Source of the DNA: Nonlabens tegetincola
GTDB lineage: Bacteria > Bacteroidota > Bacteroidia > Flavobacteriales > Flavobacteriaceae
Assembly: GCF_002954355.1 (NCBI RefSeq)
Contig: NZ_MQVV01000010.1
Location: 434,001 to 498,000 of the forward strand
Direction of reading: 5' to 3'
Length of the DNA: 64,000 bases
Below the pieces are notes generated by a model that saw nothing but the letters and a program-made list of their open reading frames with translations, had not been told where the DNA came from and ran no database searches. Each line of letters opens with the position of its first letter. Position 1 is the first letter of the stretch. The position numbers and the translations under genes were made by a program. Positions 40,677 to 48,694 of the stretch are shown here, one piece after another.

Positions 40677-43256
40677 ATGAATTTTAAAATAGCACAAAAG
40701 CTCTTTCTAGCTATTGCCTTATTATCAAGTGCCTTTTCATTTGCACAAAAGGTAGATATTCCGATTGGAGACGCTACCAAATACGTAGTAGGAGAAATAA
40801 ATGTAGTAGGAAGTCAAAGTTATAATGAGAACACTGTAATCGCTTTTACAGGATTACGTAAAGGTGAAGAAATATACGTTCCTGGTGAAAAATTAAGTGG
40901 AGTAGTAAAAAAAATGTGGGATCTTAAGTTGTTTAGTGATATCCGTATTTATGCTACCGAAATCATAGGTAATCCTAATGATGATATCATCGATACGATT
41001 AATCTAGAAATTAATATTACTGAAGTCCCTAATCTAAATGAAGTTCGTGTAACAGGATTGCGTAAAGGTCAAATAGAAGACTTGCGTACTGAACTTAAAC
41101 TACAAAAAGGTAAAAAGGCGACAGAAAACTTTGTTACCAATACTCGTAATTATATAGAGAATAAATACAAAGAGAAAGGTTTTTTAAATGCCGACGCTAA
41201 AATAAAACTTAGAGAAAATAAAGATACTACAGTACAAGGTGCAAACCTTGTTAATATGAGTATTGATATTGATAAAGGGAATAAAGTAAAAATTGCTCAA
41301 ATCAATTTTGAAGGTAATGAACTTATTACTGATAAGAAGCTTAGAGCAGCCATGAAAAACACTAAAAAGAAAAACATTTTTAGAGTTTTTAAAAGATCTA
41401 AATATGTAGAGTCTGGTTTTCAAGAAGACTTAGAGTCTGTTGTAGATAAATACAAGGAAAACGGTTTTAGAGATGCACGTGTCGTTTCAGATAGCTTATA
41501 CGTTATAGATGATAAAACCATCGGTCTTAATATCAAGGTTGAAGAAGGGAATAAGTATTACTTTGGTGATATTGAATTTGTAGGTAACACAGTTTATACC
41601 GATGCACAATTACAACGAATCTTAAAGGTTGAAAAAGGTGACGTTTACAATGGAGTTGCCTTTGATGAACGTATTAGTAATCCGCAAGATCCAGATTCTG
41701 ATGATATTTCAAATTTGTATCAAAATAACGGTTATTTATTCTCGTCAGTTAACGCAGTTGAAACTAGAGTAGCTAATGATACAATAGACTTTGAAATTAG
41801 AATCGTAGAAGGTAAAGAAGCTTATTTCAATAACATCTCGGTTTCAGGAAATGTTAGAACAAATGATCATGTTCTTTATCGTGCGCTGCAAACTAATCCT
41901 GGTGAGAAATACAGCAGACAAAAAATTATCAATTCCATTCGAGAATTAGGAGCTCTGGGTTATATAGATGCACAAAATATTAATCCACAATTAAATAATG
42001 TAGATCAACAAGAAGGAACCGTTGATGTAAATTTTGATATTAAGGAAGCAGGAGCAAGTCAAATCGAGCTACAAGGTGGTTACGGTGGTGGTGGTTTTGT
42101 TGGAACTTTAGGATTGCGTTTCAATAACTTTAGTCTACGTAATATTTTTAAGAAAGATGCTTATCAACCAGTGCCTATGGGTGATGGTCAAACATTAGCA
42201 ATACGAGCACAAGCAAGTACCATCTTTAGAACCTACAGTCTTAATTTTACCGAACCATGGTTAGGTGGTAAAAAGCCAGTGTCCTTCAATGTTTCATTTT
42301 CTCATAGTGAGCAGTTTAGGGTAAATCAACAAAATTTTAGAGAAGTAGATCGCAACCAGAGGTTTTTAATTACCGGTGGTACAGTAGGTCTTGCAAAAAG
42401 ACTTGAGTGGCCAGATCCATATTTTCAAATTTCACATGCAGTGTCATTCCAGCATTATAACTTGAAGAATTTCCAAAGTAATTTATTTAATTTCCCTAAT
42501 GGTTTTTCTAACAACCTTTCCTATACAATTGGTTTAAGTCGTAACAATGTAGGTGTAAACCCTATTTATCCTACCTACGGAAGTTCATTTTCTATCACGG
42601 GTAAATTTACACTGCCTTATTCATTATGGAATGGTGTAGATTATGCTAATCTTGAAGATGATCCTAGATATCAGACAAATGGTCAAGCCGATCTTAGAAA
42701 AATTGATCAAGAGCGATTCAAATTCCTAGAATACTATAAGGTTAAATTTAAGGGAACTTGGTATACTCAATTAGCCAAAAAACTGGTGCTTCAAACAAAT
42801 ACTGAATTTGGTTTCCTAGGAGCCTATAATCAGGATCGTGGATTGGTGCCATTTGAGAGATTCTTTGTCGGTGGTGATGGTTTAGGAGCCTTTTCTTTAG
42901 ATGGTCGTGACATTATTAGAATGCGTGGTTATGATAACAGTTCCTTAACCACAAATTCAGATGGTGATACCGTTTACAATAAATACTCACTAGAATTGCG
43001 TTATCCAATTTCACTGGAGCAAGCTGCATCAATTTATGTCTTAACATTTGCTGAGGCTGCTGGATCATACAGTAGGTTCAATGATTACAATCCATTTGAA
43101 GTACAACGATCTGCTGGTGCAGGATTACGTATATTTATGCCAGCCTTTGGTTTATTAGGAGTTGATTTTGGGTATGGATTTGATAAAGTTCCTACACTTC
43201 CAAGCAATGAACCTAGTGGTTGGAACGTTCACTTTATAATTGGGCAACAATTCTAA
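40677..43256 (+). CDS. bamA: Outer-membrane protein assembly factor BamA
   Basis: 859 aa from the ATG at 40677, which gives a proper signal peptide (MNFKIAQKLFLAIALLSSAF, then SFA/Q); an upstream in-frame start overlapping uppS is unlikely. Periplasmic POTRA repeats cover about residues 30-430 (VVGEINVVGSQSYNENTVIA, LNEVRVTGLRKGQ, KIAQINFEGNELITDKKL, YFGDIEFVGNTVYTDAQL, YFNNISVSGNVRTNDHVLY). The Omp85 barrel follows, with the VRGF-like motif as IRMRGYDNSS and a C-terminal aromatic VHFIIGQQF. It inserts barrels into the outer membrane. Followed by two Skp-like chaperone genes. Confidence 0.96.
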   Translation: MNFKIAQKLFLAIALLSSAFSFAQKVDIPIGDATKYVVGEINVVGSQSYNENTVIAFTGLRKGEEIYVPGEKLSGVVKKMWDLKLFSDIRIYATEIIGNPNDDIIDTINLEINITEVPNLNEVRVTGLRKGQIEDLRTELKLQKGKKATENFVTNTRNYIENKYKEKGFLNADAKIKLRENKDTTVQGANLVNMSIDIDKGNKVKIAQINFEGNELITDKKLRAAMKNTKKKNIFRVFKRSKYVESGFQEDLESVVDKYKENGFRDARVVSDSLYVIDDKTIGLNIKVEEGNKYYFGDIEFVGNTVYTDAQLQRILKVEKGDVYNGVAFDERISNPQDPDSDDISNLYQNNGYLFSSVNAVETRVANDTIDFEIRIVEGKEAYFNNISVSGNVRTNDHVLYRALQTNPGEKYSRQKIINSIRELGALGYIDAQNINPQLNNVDQQEGTVDVNFDIKEAGASQIELQGGYGGGGFVGTLGLRFNNFSLRNIFKKDAYQPVPMGDGQTLAIRAQASTIFRTYSLNFTEPWLGGKKPVSFNVSFSHSEQFRVNQQNFREVDRNQRFLITGGTVGLAKRLEWPDPYFQISHAVSFQHYNLKNFQSNLFNFPNGFSNNLSYTIGLSRNNVGVNPIYPTYGSSFSITGKFTLPYSLWNGVDYANLEDDPRYQTNGQADLRKIDQERFKFLEYYKVKFKGTWYTQLAKKLVLQTNTEFGFLGAYNQDRGLVPFERFFVGGDGLGAFSLDGRDIIRMRGYDNSSLTTNSDGDTVYNKYSLELRYPISLEQAASIYVLTFAEAAGSYSRFNDYNPFEVQRSAGAGLRIFMPAFGLLGVDFGYGFDKVPTLPSNEPSGWNVHFIIGQQF

Positions 43257-43290
43257 TTGTGGCACGGTTATTTCATAAAAGTAGAAGATC

Positions 43291-44157
43291 ATGAAAATTA
43301 AGTTTTTAGTAGTCGTATTTGTTGGTTTAAGTTTCGCTTTCGCGAAAGCGCAAAGAGCAGGAGCTCGTGTTGCTTATGTGAATATGGAGTATATTCTAGA
43401 AAGCGTTCCAGAGTACCAAGAAGCCTCACGACAACTAGATACTAAAATGCAAAAATGGAAGCGAGAAATCGATGCCATGCAGCGAGAGATCAATCAAATG
43501 AAAGAATCTCTTGAAAATGAAAAGGTCTTACTTACAAAAGAATTAATCGAGGAGAAGGAAGAAGATATTAGATTAAAAGAGCAAGATCTAGCAGACTATC
43601 AAAACAAGCGTTTTAATGCTGAAAATGGTGATTTCATTCTTCAAAAACAACAGTTGATTCAACCAGTTCAAGATCAAGTGTTCAATGAGGTACAGAAGAT
43701 AGGTTTGTCCAAAAAGTATGATTATATAATTGATAGTTCAGACACACCTTTACTTTTTAGTGCAGAGCGTCACGACATAAGCGACCTAGTACTAAAAGCA
43801 ATTGGTAGAACAGGTAAAAAGAAAGAGCGTGAAAAAAAGGCTAAGGAACTAGAAAAACGTAGAGAAGAGCCTTATTTAAATGTTCAAGAAGCCGAGGAAA
43901 TTGAAGAGAGAGAAGAGGCTAAGGAAAAGCTAATAGAGCAGAAAGAAATGGAACGAGCTGAAAGGTTAAGAGAAAGAGACTCCATTAAAGCCGCTAAAGC
44001 AGCTGCCTTTCAAAAACGTAGAGATTCCCTTCTGGCATTACGTAAACAAAAACGTGACAGTGTTATGGCAGCACGAGCAGCAGCACGAGAAAAACGTCAA
44101 GAAGAGCTTAGAAAAAAGAGAGAAGAAGCACAAAAGAAAAAGGAAGGCGGTGAGTAA
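43291..44157 (+). CDS. OmpH/Skp-family periplasmic chaperone with long charged tail
   Basis: 288 aa. Signal peptide MKIKFLVVVFVGLSFAFAKA, whose AFAKA (residues 16-20) is encoded by a perfect palindrome. Residues ~25-165 are the Skp/OmpH fold: AYVNMEYILESVPEYQEASR, a coiled-coil arm, and YDYIIDSSDTPLLFSAERHD. Residues ~165-288 add an unusual Lys/Arg/Glu/Ala-rich helix (KKEREKKAKELEKRREEP, RDSIKAAKAAAFQKRRDS, RAAAREKRQEELRKKREEA) absent from standard Skp (~160 aa). Skp carries unfolded outer-membrane proteins to BamA; the tail could extend the coiled coil or bind anionic partners. 34 bp after bamA. Confidence 0.9.
   Translation: MKIKFLVVVFVGLSFAFAKAQRAGARVAYVNMEYILESVPEYQEASRQLDTKMQKWKREIDAMQREINQMKESLENEKVLLTKELIEEKEEDIRLKEQDLADYQNKRFNAENGDFILQKQQLIQPVQDQVFNEVQKIGLSKKYDYIIDSSDTPLLFSAERHDISDLVLKAIGRTGKKKEREKKAKELEKRREEPYLNVQEAEEIEEREEAKEKLIEQKEMERAERLRERDSIKAAKAAAFQKRRDSLLALRKQKRDSVMAARAAAREKRQEELRKKREEAQKKKEGGE
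43335..43350. repeat. Palindromic repeat copy 11
   Basis: Perfect CGCTTTCGCGAAAGCG encoding AFAKA at residues 16-20 of the long Skp-like protein, at the signal peptidase site. Confidence 0.95.
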
Positions 44158-44169
44158 GCAGCAACTTAT

Positions 44170-44177
44170 TATATTTG
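44170..44177 (+). promoter_or_regulatory. -7 box before second skp gene
   Basis: TATATTTG matches TAnnTTTG, 44 nt before the ATG at 44222. No convincing -33, so it may be a secondary promoter inside the cluster. Confidence 0.35.
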
Positions 44178-44221
44178 CAGCCGCTTCAATAAAAATTCAT
44201 CAATAAATTAAAGCAATAGAA

Positions 44222-44731
44222 ATGAAACAATTGAAAACTATAATAGCCATTGCAGCTTTTATATTTAGTGTAGGTCTACAAGCGCAAGATAGTAGAGTAT
44301 GTCACGTAGCATCACAGGATATCGTAGAGTCTATGCCAGAAGCAAAACAGGCAGAAAAAACACTACGTAATCTAGAGAAAACTTATTTAGCACGTTTAGA
44401 CGAGATGGATAAGGAGCTTAAAACAAAGTACCAAAATGCTCAACAAGCTGCCCCTAGCCGCAGTAAAGAAGAAAATGAGCGTGTATTGCAAGAACTTGCA
44501 GAAGGTCAAAAGAAATTAGAGGAATATTATTCTCAGTCTCAACAAGCTATCGGTCAGAAGCGTGTTGATATCCTTAAGCCTTTACTGGAAAAAGTAAGAA
44601 ATGCTATTCAAAAAGTAGCTAGAGAAAAGAATTTTCAGTACGTACTAGATTCAACTACAGGTACTGGTTTAATCCTAGCAGATGGTTATGACATCACTGC
44701 TGATGTTAAAAAGGAATTAGGAATACAATAG
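44222..44731 (+). CDS. OmpH/Skp-family periplasmic chaperone
   Basis: 169 aa, the normal Skp length. Signal peptide MKQLKTIIAIAAFIFSVGLQ/A, then RVCHVASQDIVESMPEAKQA, a long coiled-coil arm (~40-120) and the C-terminal strand region FQYVLDSTTGTGLILADGYD. It should act with BamA and the longer Skp paralogue encoded 64 bp upstream, holding barrel proteins in the periplasm. Tandem ompH genes after bamA are typical for Bacteroidota. A strong terminator ends the cluster. Confidence 0.92.
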   Translation: MKQLKTIIAIAAFIFSVGLQAQDSRVCHVASQDIVESMPEAKQAEKTLRNLEKTYLARLDEMDKELKTKYQNAQQAAPSRSKEENERVLQELAEGQKKLEEYYSQSQQAIGQKRVDILKPLLEKVRNAIQKVAREKNFQYVLDSTTGTGLILADGYDITADVKKELGIQ

Positions 44732-44744
44732 TATATCTAACGAC

Positions 44745-44785
44745 ATAAAAAAAGAGCCGCTTTTAATAGCGGCTCTTTTTTTTAT
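44745..44785. terminator. Bidirectional terminator after skp
   Basis: AAAAAAAGAGCCGCT, loop TTTAAT, AGCGGCTCTTTTTTTT: GC-rich stem flanked by A and T runs. It serves the porG-to-skp cluster and the convergent pheS group. Confidence 0.93.
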
Positions 44786-44804
44786 GTCTTTAACTCAAAG
44801 TATT

Positions 44805-45203
44805 CTAATCTAATAAGATACCTTCCTGGTCCATTAGAGGAATATCTTTAAAGTTAGATTCACTTATTGAATTAGGGATGGCAATAAAAGTTTTGTCATA
44901 TAAAGTGTCTCCTTTGAAATAACTAACAATGAATTCGTTTTCAAAAGGAAACACCTCTTCCATCATGAGTTCTATTTTCTCATAACTACGTGCTTTAATT
45001 ACCTTAAATGCATGTCGCATTGTGCTGGTTTTGCGTCCGTCCTTATGTTTTCCTCTGGTCATTATCATACAGGTCTCTAGAGGTTCTCTTGTATTATTGA
45101 TAATGTAACTGTTCCAGTCATTGGATGAAAAATCATCGTTCCATTCTTTGACTATGGCAACATATACGTCTTTAACCACTGGTATTATTATATCCTTTTT
45201 CAT
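44805..45203 (-). CDS. Conserved hypothetical protein downstream of pheS
   Basis: 132 aa, no signal peptide. Contains DVYVAIVKEWNDDFSSNDWN, TCMIMTRGKHKDGRKTSTMR and FPFENEFIVSYFKGDTLYDK. It looks like a soluble mixed alpha/beta protein; I know of similar proteins in Bacteroidota that were mislabelled as phenylalanyl-tRNA synthetase parts because of this location, but none with a function. It overlaps the upstream small gene by 4 bp and is the last gene of the pheS transcript. Confidence 0.68.
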   Translation of the reverse strand: MKKDIIIPVVKDVYVAIVKEWNDDFSSNDWNSYIINNTREPLETCMIMTRGKHKDGRKTSTMRHAFKVIKARSYEKIELMMEEVFPFENEFIVSYFKGDTLYDKTFIAIPNSISESNFKDIPLMDQEGILLD

Positions 45204-45601
45204 AATTCTATATTATGCTCTTTTAATCTTGATTCGATCAATGAAATGAGGTCTTTGGTCTCCTTGCATTCTGATAGTTCTAGACTAGATGCTAGTACCT
45301 CGATCTCTTGTCTTTGGTTTGTAGTTAATATTATTGGATAGCTGTATTTAGGTAGCCACTTGGATTTGTAGTTTTTTTCAAACTCGTCCTTGTGCAAAAA
45401 CTCAAAAGATAGATTTGAAAGTTTGTCTACGCTTTCGCGAAAGCGTAACCATTCTTCTTTCTCTTTAAAAATACCATAGGTAAGATTACAAAGAGCACAA
45501 TTATAGGTTTTAGGGCTCAATATCTTATGAGCACTATCCAAGGCTGCGTTTATTGCGCCAGAATTTGCATTATACACAAATATGACGCGTGAACCTGACA
45601 T
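45200..45601 (-). CDS. Conserved hypothetical protein with CxxC, coupled to pheS
   Basis: 133 aa. Starts MSGSRVIFVYNANSGAINAA, then SPKTYNCALCNLTYGIFKEK with a Cys35-x-x-Cys38 pair, and ILTTNQRQEIEVLASSLELS. The opening strand and the CxxC suggest a thioredoxin-like or redox-linked fold, but that is a guess. Residues 53-57 (RFRES) come from a perfect palindrome copy in the less common frame. Start codon overlaps the pheS stop by one base; its own end overlaps the next gene by 4 bp, so all three are translated together. Confidence 0.68.
   Translation of the reverse strand: MSGSRVIFVYNANSGAINAALDSAHKILSPKTYNCALCNLTYGIFKEKEEWLRFRESVDKLSNLSFEFLHKDEFEKNYKSKWLPKYSYPIILTTNQRQEIEVLASSLELSECKETKDLISLIESRLKEHNIEL
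45430..45445. repeat. Palindromic repeat copy 12
   Basis: Perfect CGCTTTCGCGAAAGCG, extended to 20 bp by TA on both sides, in the small gene after pheS. Encodes RFRES (residues 53-57), not AFAKA. Confidence 0.95.
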
Positions 45602-46620
45602 TACAATGAATTACTAAATTGTTTTAAGAAACGTACATCATTTTCAAAAAACATGCGTATATCACCTATTTGATACAACAACATCGCTATTCTCTCAATA
45701 CCCATTCCAAAAGCAAAACCGCTGTATTCATTAGGGTCTATGCCGCAATTCTGTAGAACTGCTGGATCTACCATTCCACAGCCCATAATTTCCAACCATC
45801 CGGTACCTTTTGTTATTCTATAATCAGTTTCAGTTTCAAGACCCCAGTAAATATCAACTTCGGCACTAGGTTCTGTAAACGGGAAGTAAGATGGTCTTAA
45901 ACGTATTTCTGATTTACCAAACATCTCTTTAGTGAAGTAAAGTAAGGTTTGTTTTAAGTCTGCAAAACTCACGTTTTTATCTATGTATAATCCTTCAACT
46001 TGATGAAAAATACAGTGAGCTCTTGCACTTATGGCCTCGTTTCTAAAAACTCTACCTGGTGAAATAGTACGTATAGGTGGTTGATTATTTTCCATATAAC
46101 GCACTTGCACACTTGATGTATGAGTGCGCAGTAATACGTCGGGATCAGTTTGAATAAAAAAGGTGTCTTGCATGTCACGAGCTGGGTGATGTGCAGGAAG
46201 ATTAAGGGCAGTAAAATTGTGCCAGTCATCTTCAATTTCTGGACCTTCGCTCACATTAAAACCTATTCTGGAGAATACATCAATAATTTGATTTTTCACC
46301 ACATTTATTGGATGACGTGCTCCTACTGGAATAGGGTAACCGCTACGGGTAAGATCACCGTAAAGTCCAGCTTCTTCTTGTTTATCTTCTAACGATGCTT
46401 TTAATTGAGCTACCTTATCAGTGGCTTTTTGTTTCAATTCATTAATGGCCTGACCAAAATCTTTTTTCTGATCATTAGGTACTTCTTTGAACTTTGTAAA
46501 AAGTTCCTTGAGAATTCCCTTACTACCTAAATACTCTATTCTAAAAGCTTCAATTGCTTCCTTGGATTGAGCTTCAAAATTTTGGACTTTATTAATGTGT
46601 TCTTTTACTTGATCAAGCAT
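45601..46620 (-). CDS. pheS: Phenylalanine-tRNA ligase alpha subunit
   Basis: 339 aa. N-terminal coiled-coil tRNA-binding arm (~1-90), then the class II core with motif 1 (HPINVVKNQIIDVFSRIGF), motif 2 (RTISPGRVFRNEAISARAHC) and motif 3 (GFAFGMGIERIAMLLY). Charges tRNA-Phe with the beta subunit, whose gene is not in the window. Two small genes of unknown function are coupled behind it. A TAAATTTG box at 46640-46647 on the minus strand lies 19 nt before the start. Confidence 0.97.
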   Translation of the reverse strand: MLDQVKEHINKVQNFEAQSKEAIEAFRIEYLGSKGILKELFTKFKEVPNDQKKDFGQAINELKQKATDKVAQLKASLEDKQEEAGLYGDLTRSGYPIPVGARHPINVVKNQIIDVFSRIGFNVSEGPEIEDDWHNFTALNLPAHHPARDMQDTFFIQTDPDVLLRTHTSSVQVRYMENNQPPIRTISPGRVFRNEAISARAHCIFHQVEGLYIDKNVSFADLKQTLLYFTKEMFGKSEIRLRPSYFPFTEPSAEVDIYWGLETETDYRITKGTGWLEIMGCGMVDPAVLQNCGIDPNEYSGFAFGMGIERIAMLLYQIGDIRMFFENDVRFLKQFSNSL

Positions 46621-46639
46621 CCTTATTCAAATTGGGTTG

Positions 46640-46647
46640 CAAATTTA
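46640..46647 (-). promoter_or_regulatory. -7 box of pheS
   Basis: TAAATTTG on the minus strand matches TAnnTTTG; leader about 15-20 nt; -33 box not clear. Confidence 0.4.
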
Positions 46648-46798
46648 CTTCTTTTTAATGAGCTGTTATAGTTCAGTATTACATTAAATGATTCAAAAAA
46701 TGATTGAAATAAGTCAAATTTTTAAGTGGTATATTTCTAAAAATGAATGATTCATGAGATTTTGATGTCAATTCTTAATAACTAGTGTACAAAAGACC

Positions 46799-46828
46799 TT
46801 GATTCTTTAGGATTAAATTTTATGTTTG
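46799..46828 (+). promoter_or_regulatory. Promoter of the SPOR-domain gene
   Basis: TTG (46799-46801), exactly 19 nt, TATGTTTG (46821-46828). The -7 box ends only 4 nt before the ATG at 46833, so the transcript should begin at or next to the start codon. Confidence 0.72.
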
Positions 46829-46832
46829 TATT

Positions 46833-47798
46833 ATGCAATTAGTAGCTTACATATCTGATTTACTATATAGACATGATTGTGTAGTGGTGCCTGAATTTGG
46901 TGCTTTTTTAACTCGTCGAGTATCTGCACAATATTTTGAATCTAGCAACAGTTTTTATCCACCCAAAAAAGGGATTTCCTTCAATAGTCAAATCCTTCAA
47001 AATGATGGATTACTTATTAATTATGTTTCTAGCGTTGAGAAAGTTCCTTATGCAGATGCACAACAACTGGTTCGTAACGAGGTTAGAAGACTAGATTTAG
47101 AACTAGAAAATAGTAAATCGATAACGTTACCTAAGATTGGTAGAATAGCGCTTAATGAAGAAGGTGTTAAGGTATTTACACCGATGTATTTAGTGAATTA
47201 CTTGCCAGAAGCATTTGGTCTATCATCACAAGAATTATATCAAGTAGATCGCGCTGTAATCGATCAAGAGAATGACAGTAAAGCTGTTGAAGTACCTGTT
47301 ATCGCTATTAACGAGGTGAAAAAAGCTGAAGCTCAAAACGAAGGTTCTAATAATTCTCAATGGTGGAAATACGCCGCGGTAGGTGCTTTACTTCTAGGAT
47401 TAAGTTATGTAGGTTACAATCAATATGAAGTAACTTCCATAAAAAATCAGGATTTAGTACAGCAAATGGCTGAACAAAAACTAGATCAACAAATTGAACA
47501 AGCTAGTTTCTTAATAACAGATCCTATTCCTCAAGTAGCCGTTAAAGTCGCACAACCTAAAAAGAACTACCATATTGTTGCTGGTGCATTTAGAGATCCT
47601 AAAAATGCTGATAAGCGAGTAGTTCAATTAAAAAATGCAGGTCACGACGCTAAAAGAATAGGAATAAATAAGTATGGACTGCACAATGTGGCATTTTCTA
47701 GTTTTCACGAGAAAAATGACGCCATTAATGAACTGTACCGTTTAAGAAAACTAGGGTTTGATCAAGCATGGTTATTAACTGGTCAGTTAAATAACTAA
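46833..47798 (+). CDS. HU-CCDC81-like and SPOR domain membrane protein
   Basis: 321 aa. Residues 1-135 resemble the prokaryotic CCDC81-type HU-like domains (VAYISDLLYRHDCVVVPEFG, then ITLPKIGRIALNEEG). One membrane span lies near residues 177-195 (WWKYAAVGALLLGLSYVGYN). The C-terminal SPOR domain (~245-321: KKNYHIVAGAFRDPKNADKR, then HNVAFSSFHEKNDAINELYR) binds denuded peptidoglycan glycan at division sites. The N-terminal domain would be cytoplasmic, so the protein may link the wall to the cytoplasm during division. The promoter implies an almost leaderless mRNA. A GNAT gene follows after 15 bp. Confidence 0.88.
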   Translation: MQLVAYISDLLYRHDCVVVPEFGAFLTRRVSAQYFESSNSFYPPKKGISFNSQILQNDGLLINYVSSVEKVPYADAQQLVRNEVRRLDLELENSKSITLPKIGRIALNEEGVKVFTPMYLVNYLPEAFGLSSQELYQVDRAVIDQENDSKAVEVPVIAINEVKKAEAQNEGSNNSQWWKYAAVGALLLGLSYVGYNQYEVTSIKNQDLVQQMAEQKLDQQIEQASFLITDPIPQVAVKVAQPKKNYHIVAGAFRDPKNADKRVVQLKNAGHDAKRIGINKYGLHNVAFSSFHEKNDAINELYRLRKLGFDQAWLLTGQLNN

Positions 47799-47813
47799 CA
47801 ATTAAAGCTTACA

Positions 47814-48374
47814 ATGAATTCCTATTTGCTTCACGGTGAACAAACTGATCGCCTGAGGTTACGCAAACTCGTTTATGAAGATTTTGATTCTTGGCTACCT
47901 CTCTTTGAGAAAGTTCAGGTAGGTGCTTTTTTTGCAATGAGTGATGAATTAACTCCTTTTCAGCAATGTGAGAAATGGTTTGAAAAGTCGATGAGTCGTT
48001 ACAAGGAAGAAAAAGGTGGCATGAACGTTCTTCTAGACAAAGAGTCTGGGAATTTTATAGGACAAGCAGGATTGCTTGTTCAGGAATTTGGAGGTAACAC
48101 CCATCTAGAAATTGGGTATTCATTACTTCCTGATTATTGGGGCAAAGGATATGCTACTGAAATCGCTCGATTCTTAAAAAATGAGGCGTTTAGAGCAAAA
48201 TGGGATCTAGATTTTGGAAACAGACTAATATCTGTAATTCATAACGATAATAAAAGTTCTATCAATGTTGCGTTGCGCAACGGTATGCAACCTGCAGAAA
48301 TTTATCCTCAAAAAGGGCAAGAGTCCTTCACTGTTTACGAGATTACTAGACAACGATATAGTAAACTTCCATAA
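47814..48374 (+). CDS. GNAT family N-acetyltransferase (RimJ-like)
   Basis: 186 aa. Begins QTDRLRLRKLVYEDFDSWLP, the usual opening of RimJ/RimL-type acetyltransferases. The acetyl-CoA site appears as GYSLLPDYWGKGYATEIARF, followed by ISVIHNDNKSSINVALRNGM. It transfers an acetyl group to an unknown amine, possibly a protein N-terminus. Fifteen bp after the SPOR gene, so probably one transcript. Confidence 0.88.
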   Translation: MNSYLLHGEQTDRLRLRKLVYEDFDSWLPLFEKVQVGAFFAMSDELTPFQQCEKWFEKSMSRYKEEKGGMNVLLDKESGNFIGQAGLLVQEFGGNTHLEIGYSLLPDYWGKGYATEIARFLKNEAFRAKWDLDFGNRLISVIHNDNKSSINVALRNGMQPAEIYPQKGQESFTVYEITRQRYSKLP

Positions 48375-48476
48375 TTTTAATTCTAAGTTGTCTGTTTTAT
48401 TTGCATTTAAGCTAATTTGTAAGACCTTTCACTCAAATTAATTTTTCATAAGAGCGACTTATACTAATTTGCTACC

Positions 48477-48650
48477 ATGCGGTTTACTTATTTTATAATA
48501 GGAGTATTAGTCTTGCTGTTTATTTTCTTACTCTATTCATATAGGGTGCTCAAAAAAATAAAAACAGCTAGATATAAAGGAGTTATACTAGTTGACAAAA
48601 AGCCGCATTACAAGTGGATTCAACGTATTTTTATAGGAAAGACGATTTAA
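48477..48650 (+). CDS. Small single-span membrane protein (57 aa)
   Basis: A 57-codon frame with ATG start and TAA stop in the only gene-free stretch above 300 bp (48375-48694). It reads MRFTYFIIGVLVLLFIFLLY, then a basic half (RVLKKIKTARYKGVILVDKK) ending in GKT-Ile. One N-terminal membrane span with a positively charged tail is a coherent design for a real small protein rather than chance. It lies 44 bp before the sensor kinase on the same strand and could accompany it. No family recognised. Confidence 0.5.
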   Translation: MRFTYFIIGVLVLLFIFLLYSYRVLKKIKTARYKGVILVDKKPHYKWIQRIFIGKTI

Positions 48651-48694
48651 AATAATCCTATTACTATGGCTTAATATTTGCTATTTTTACTTTA

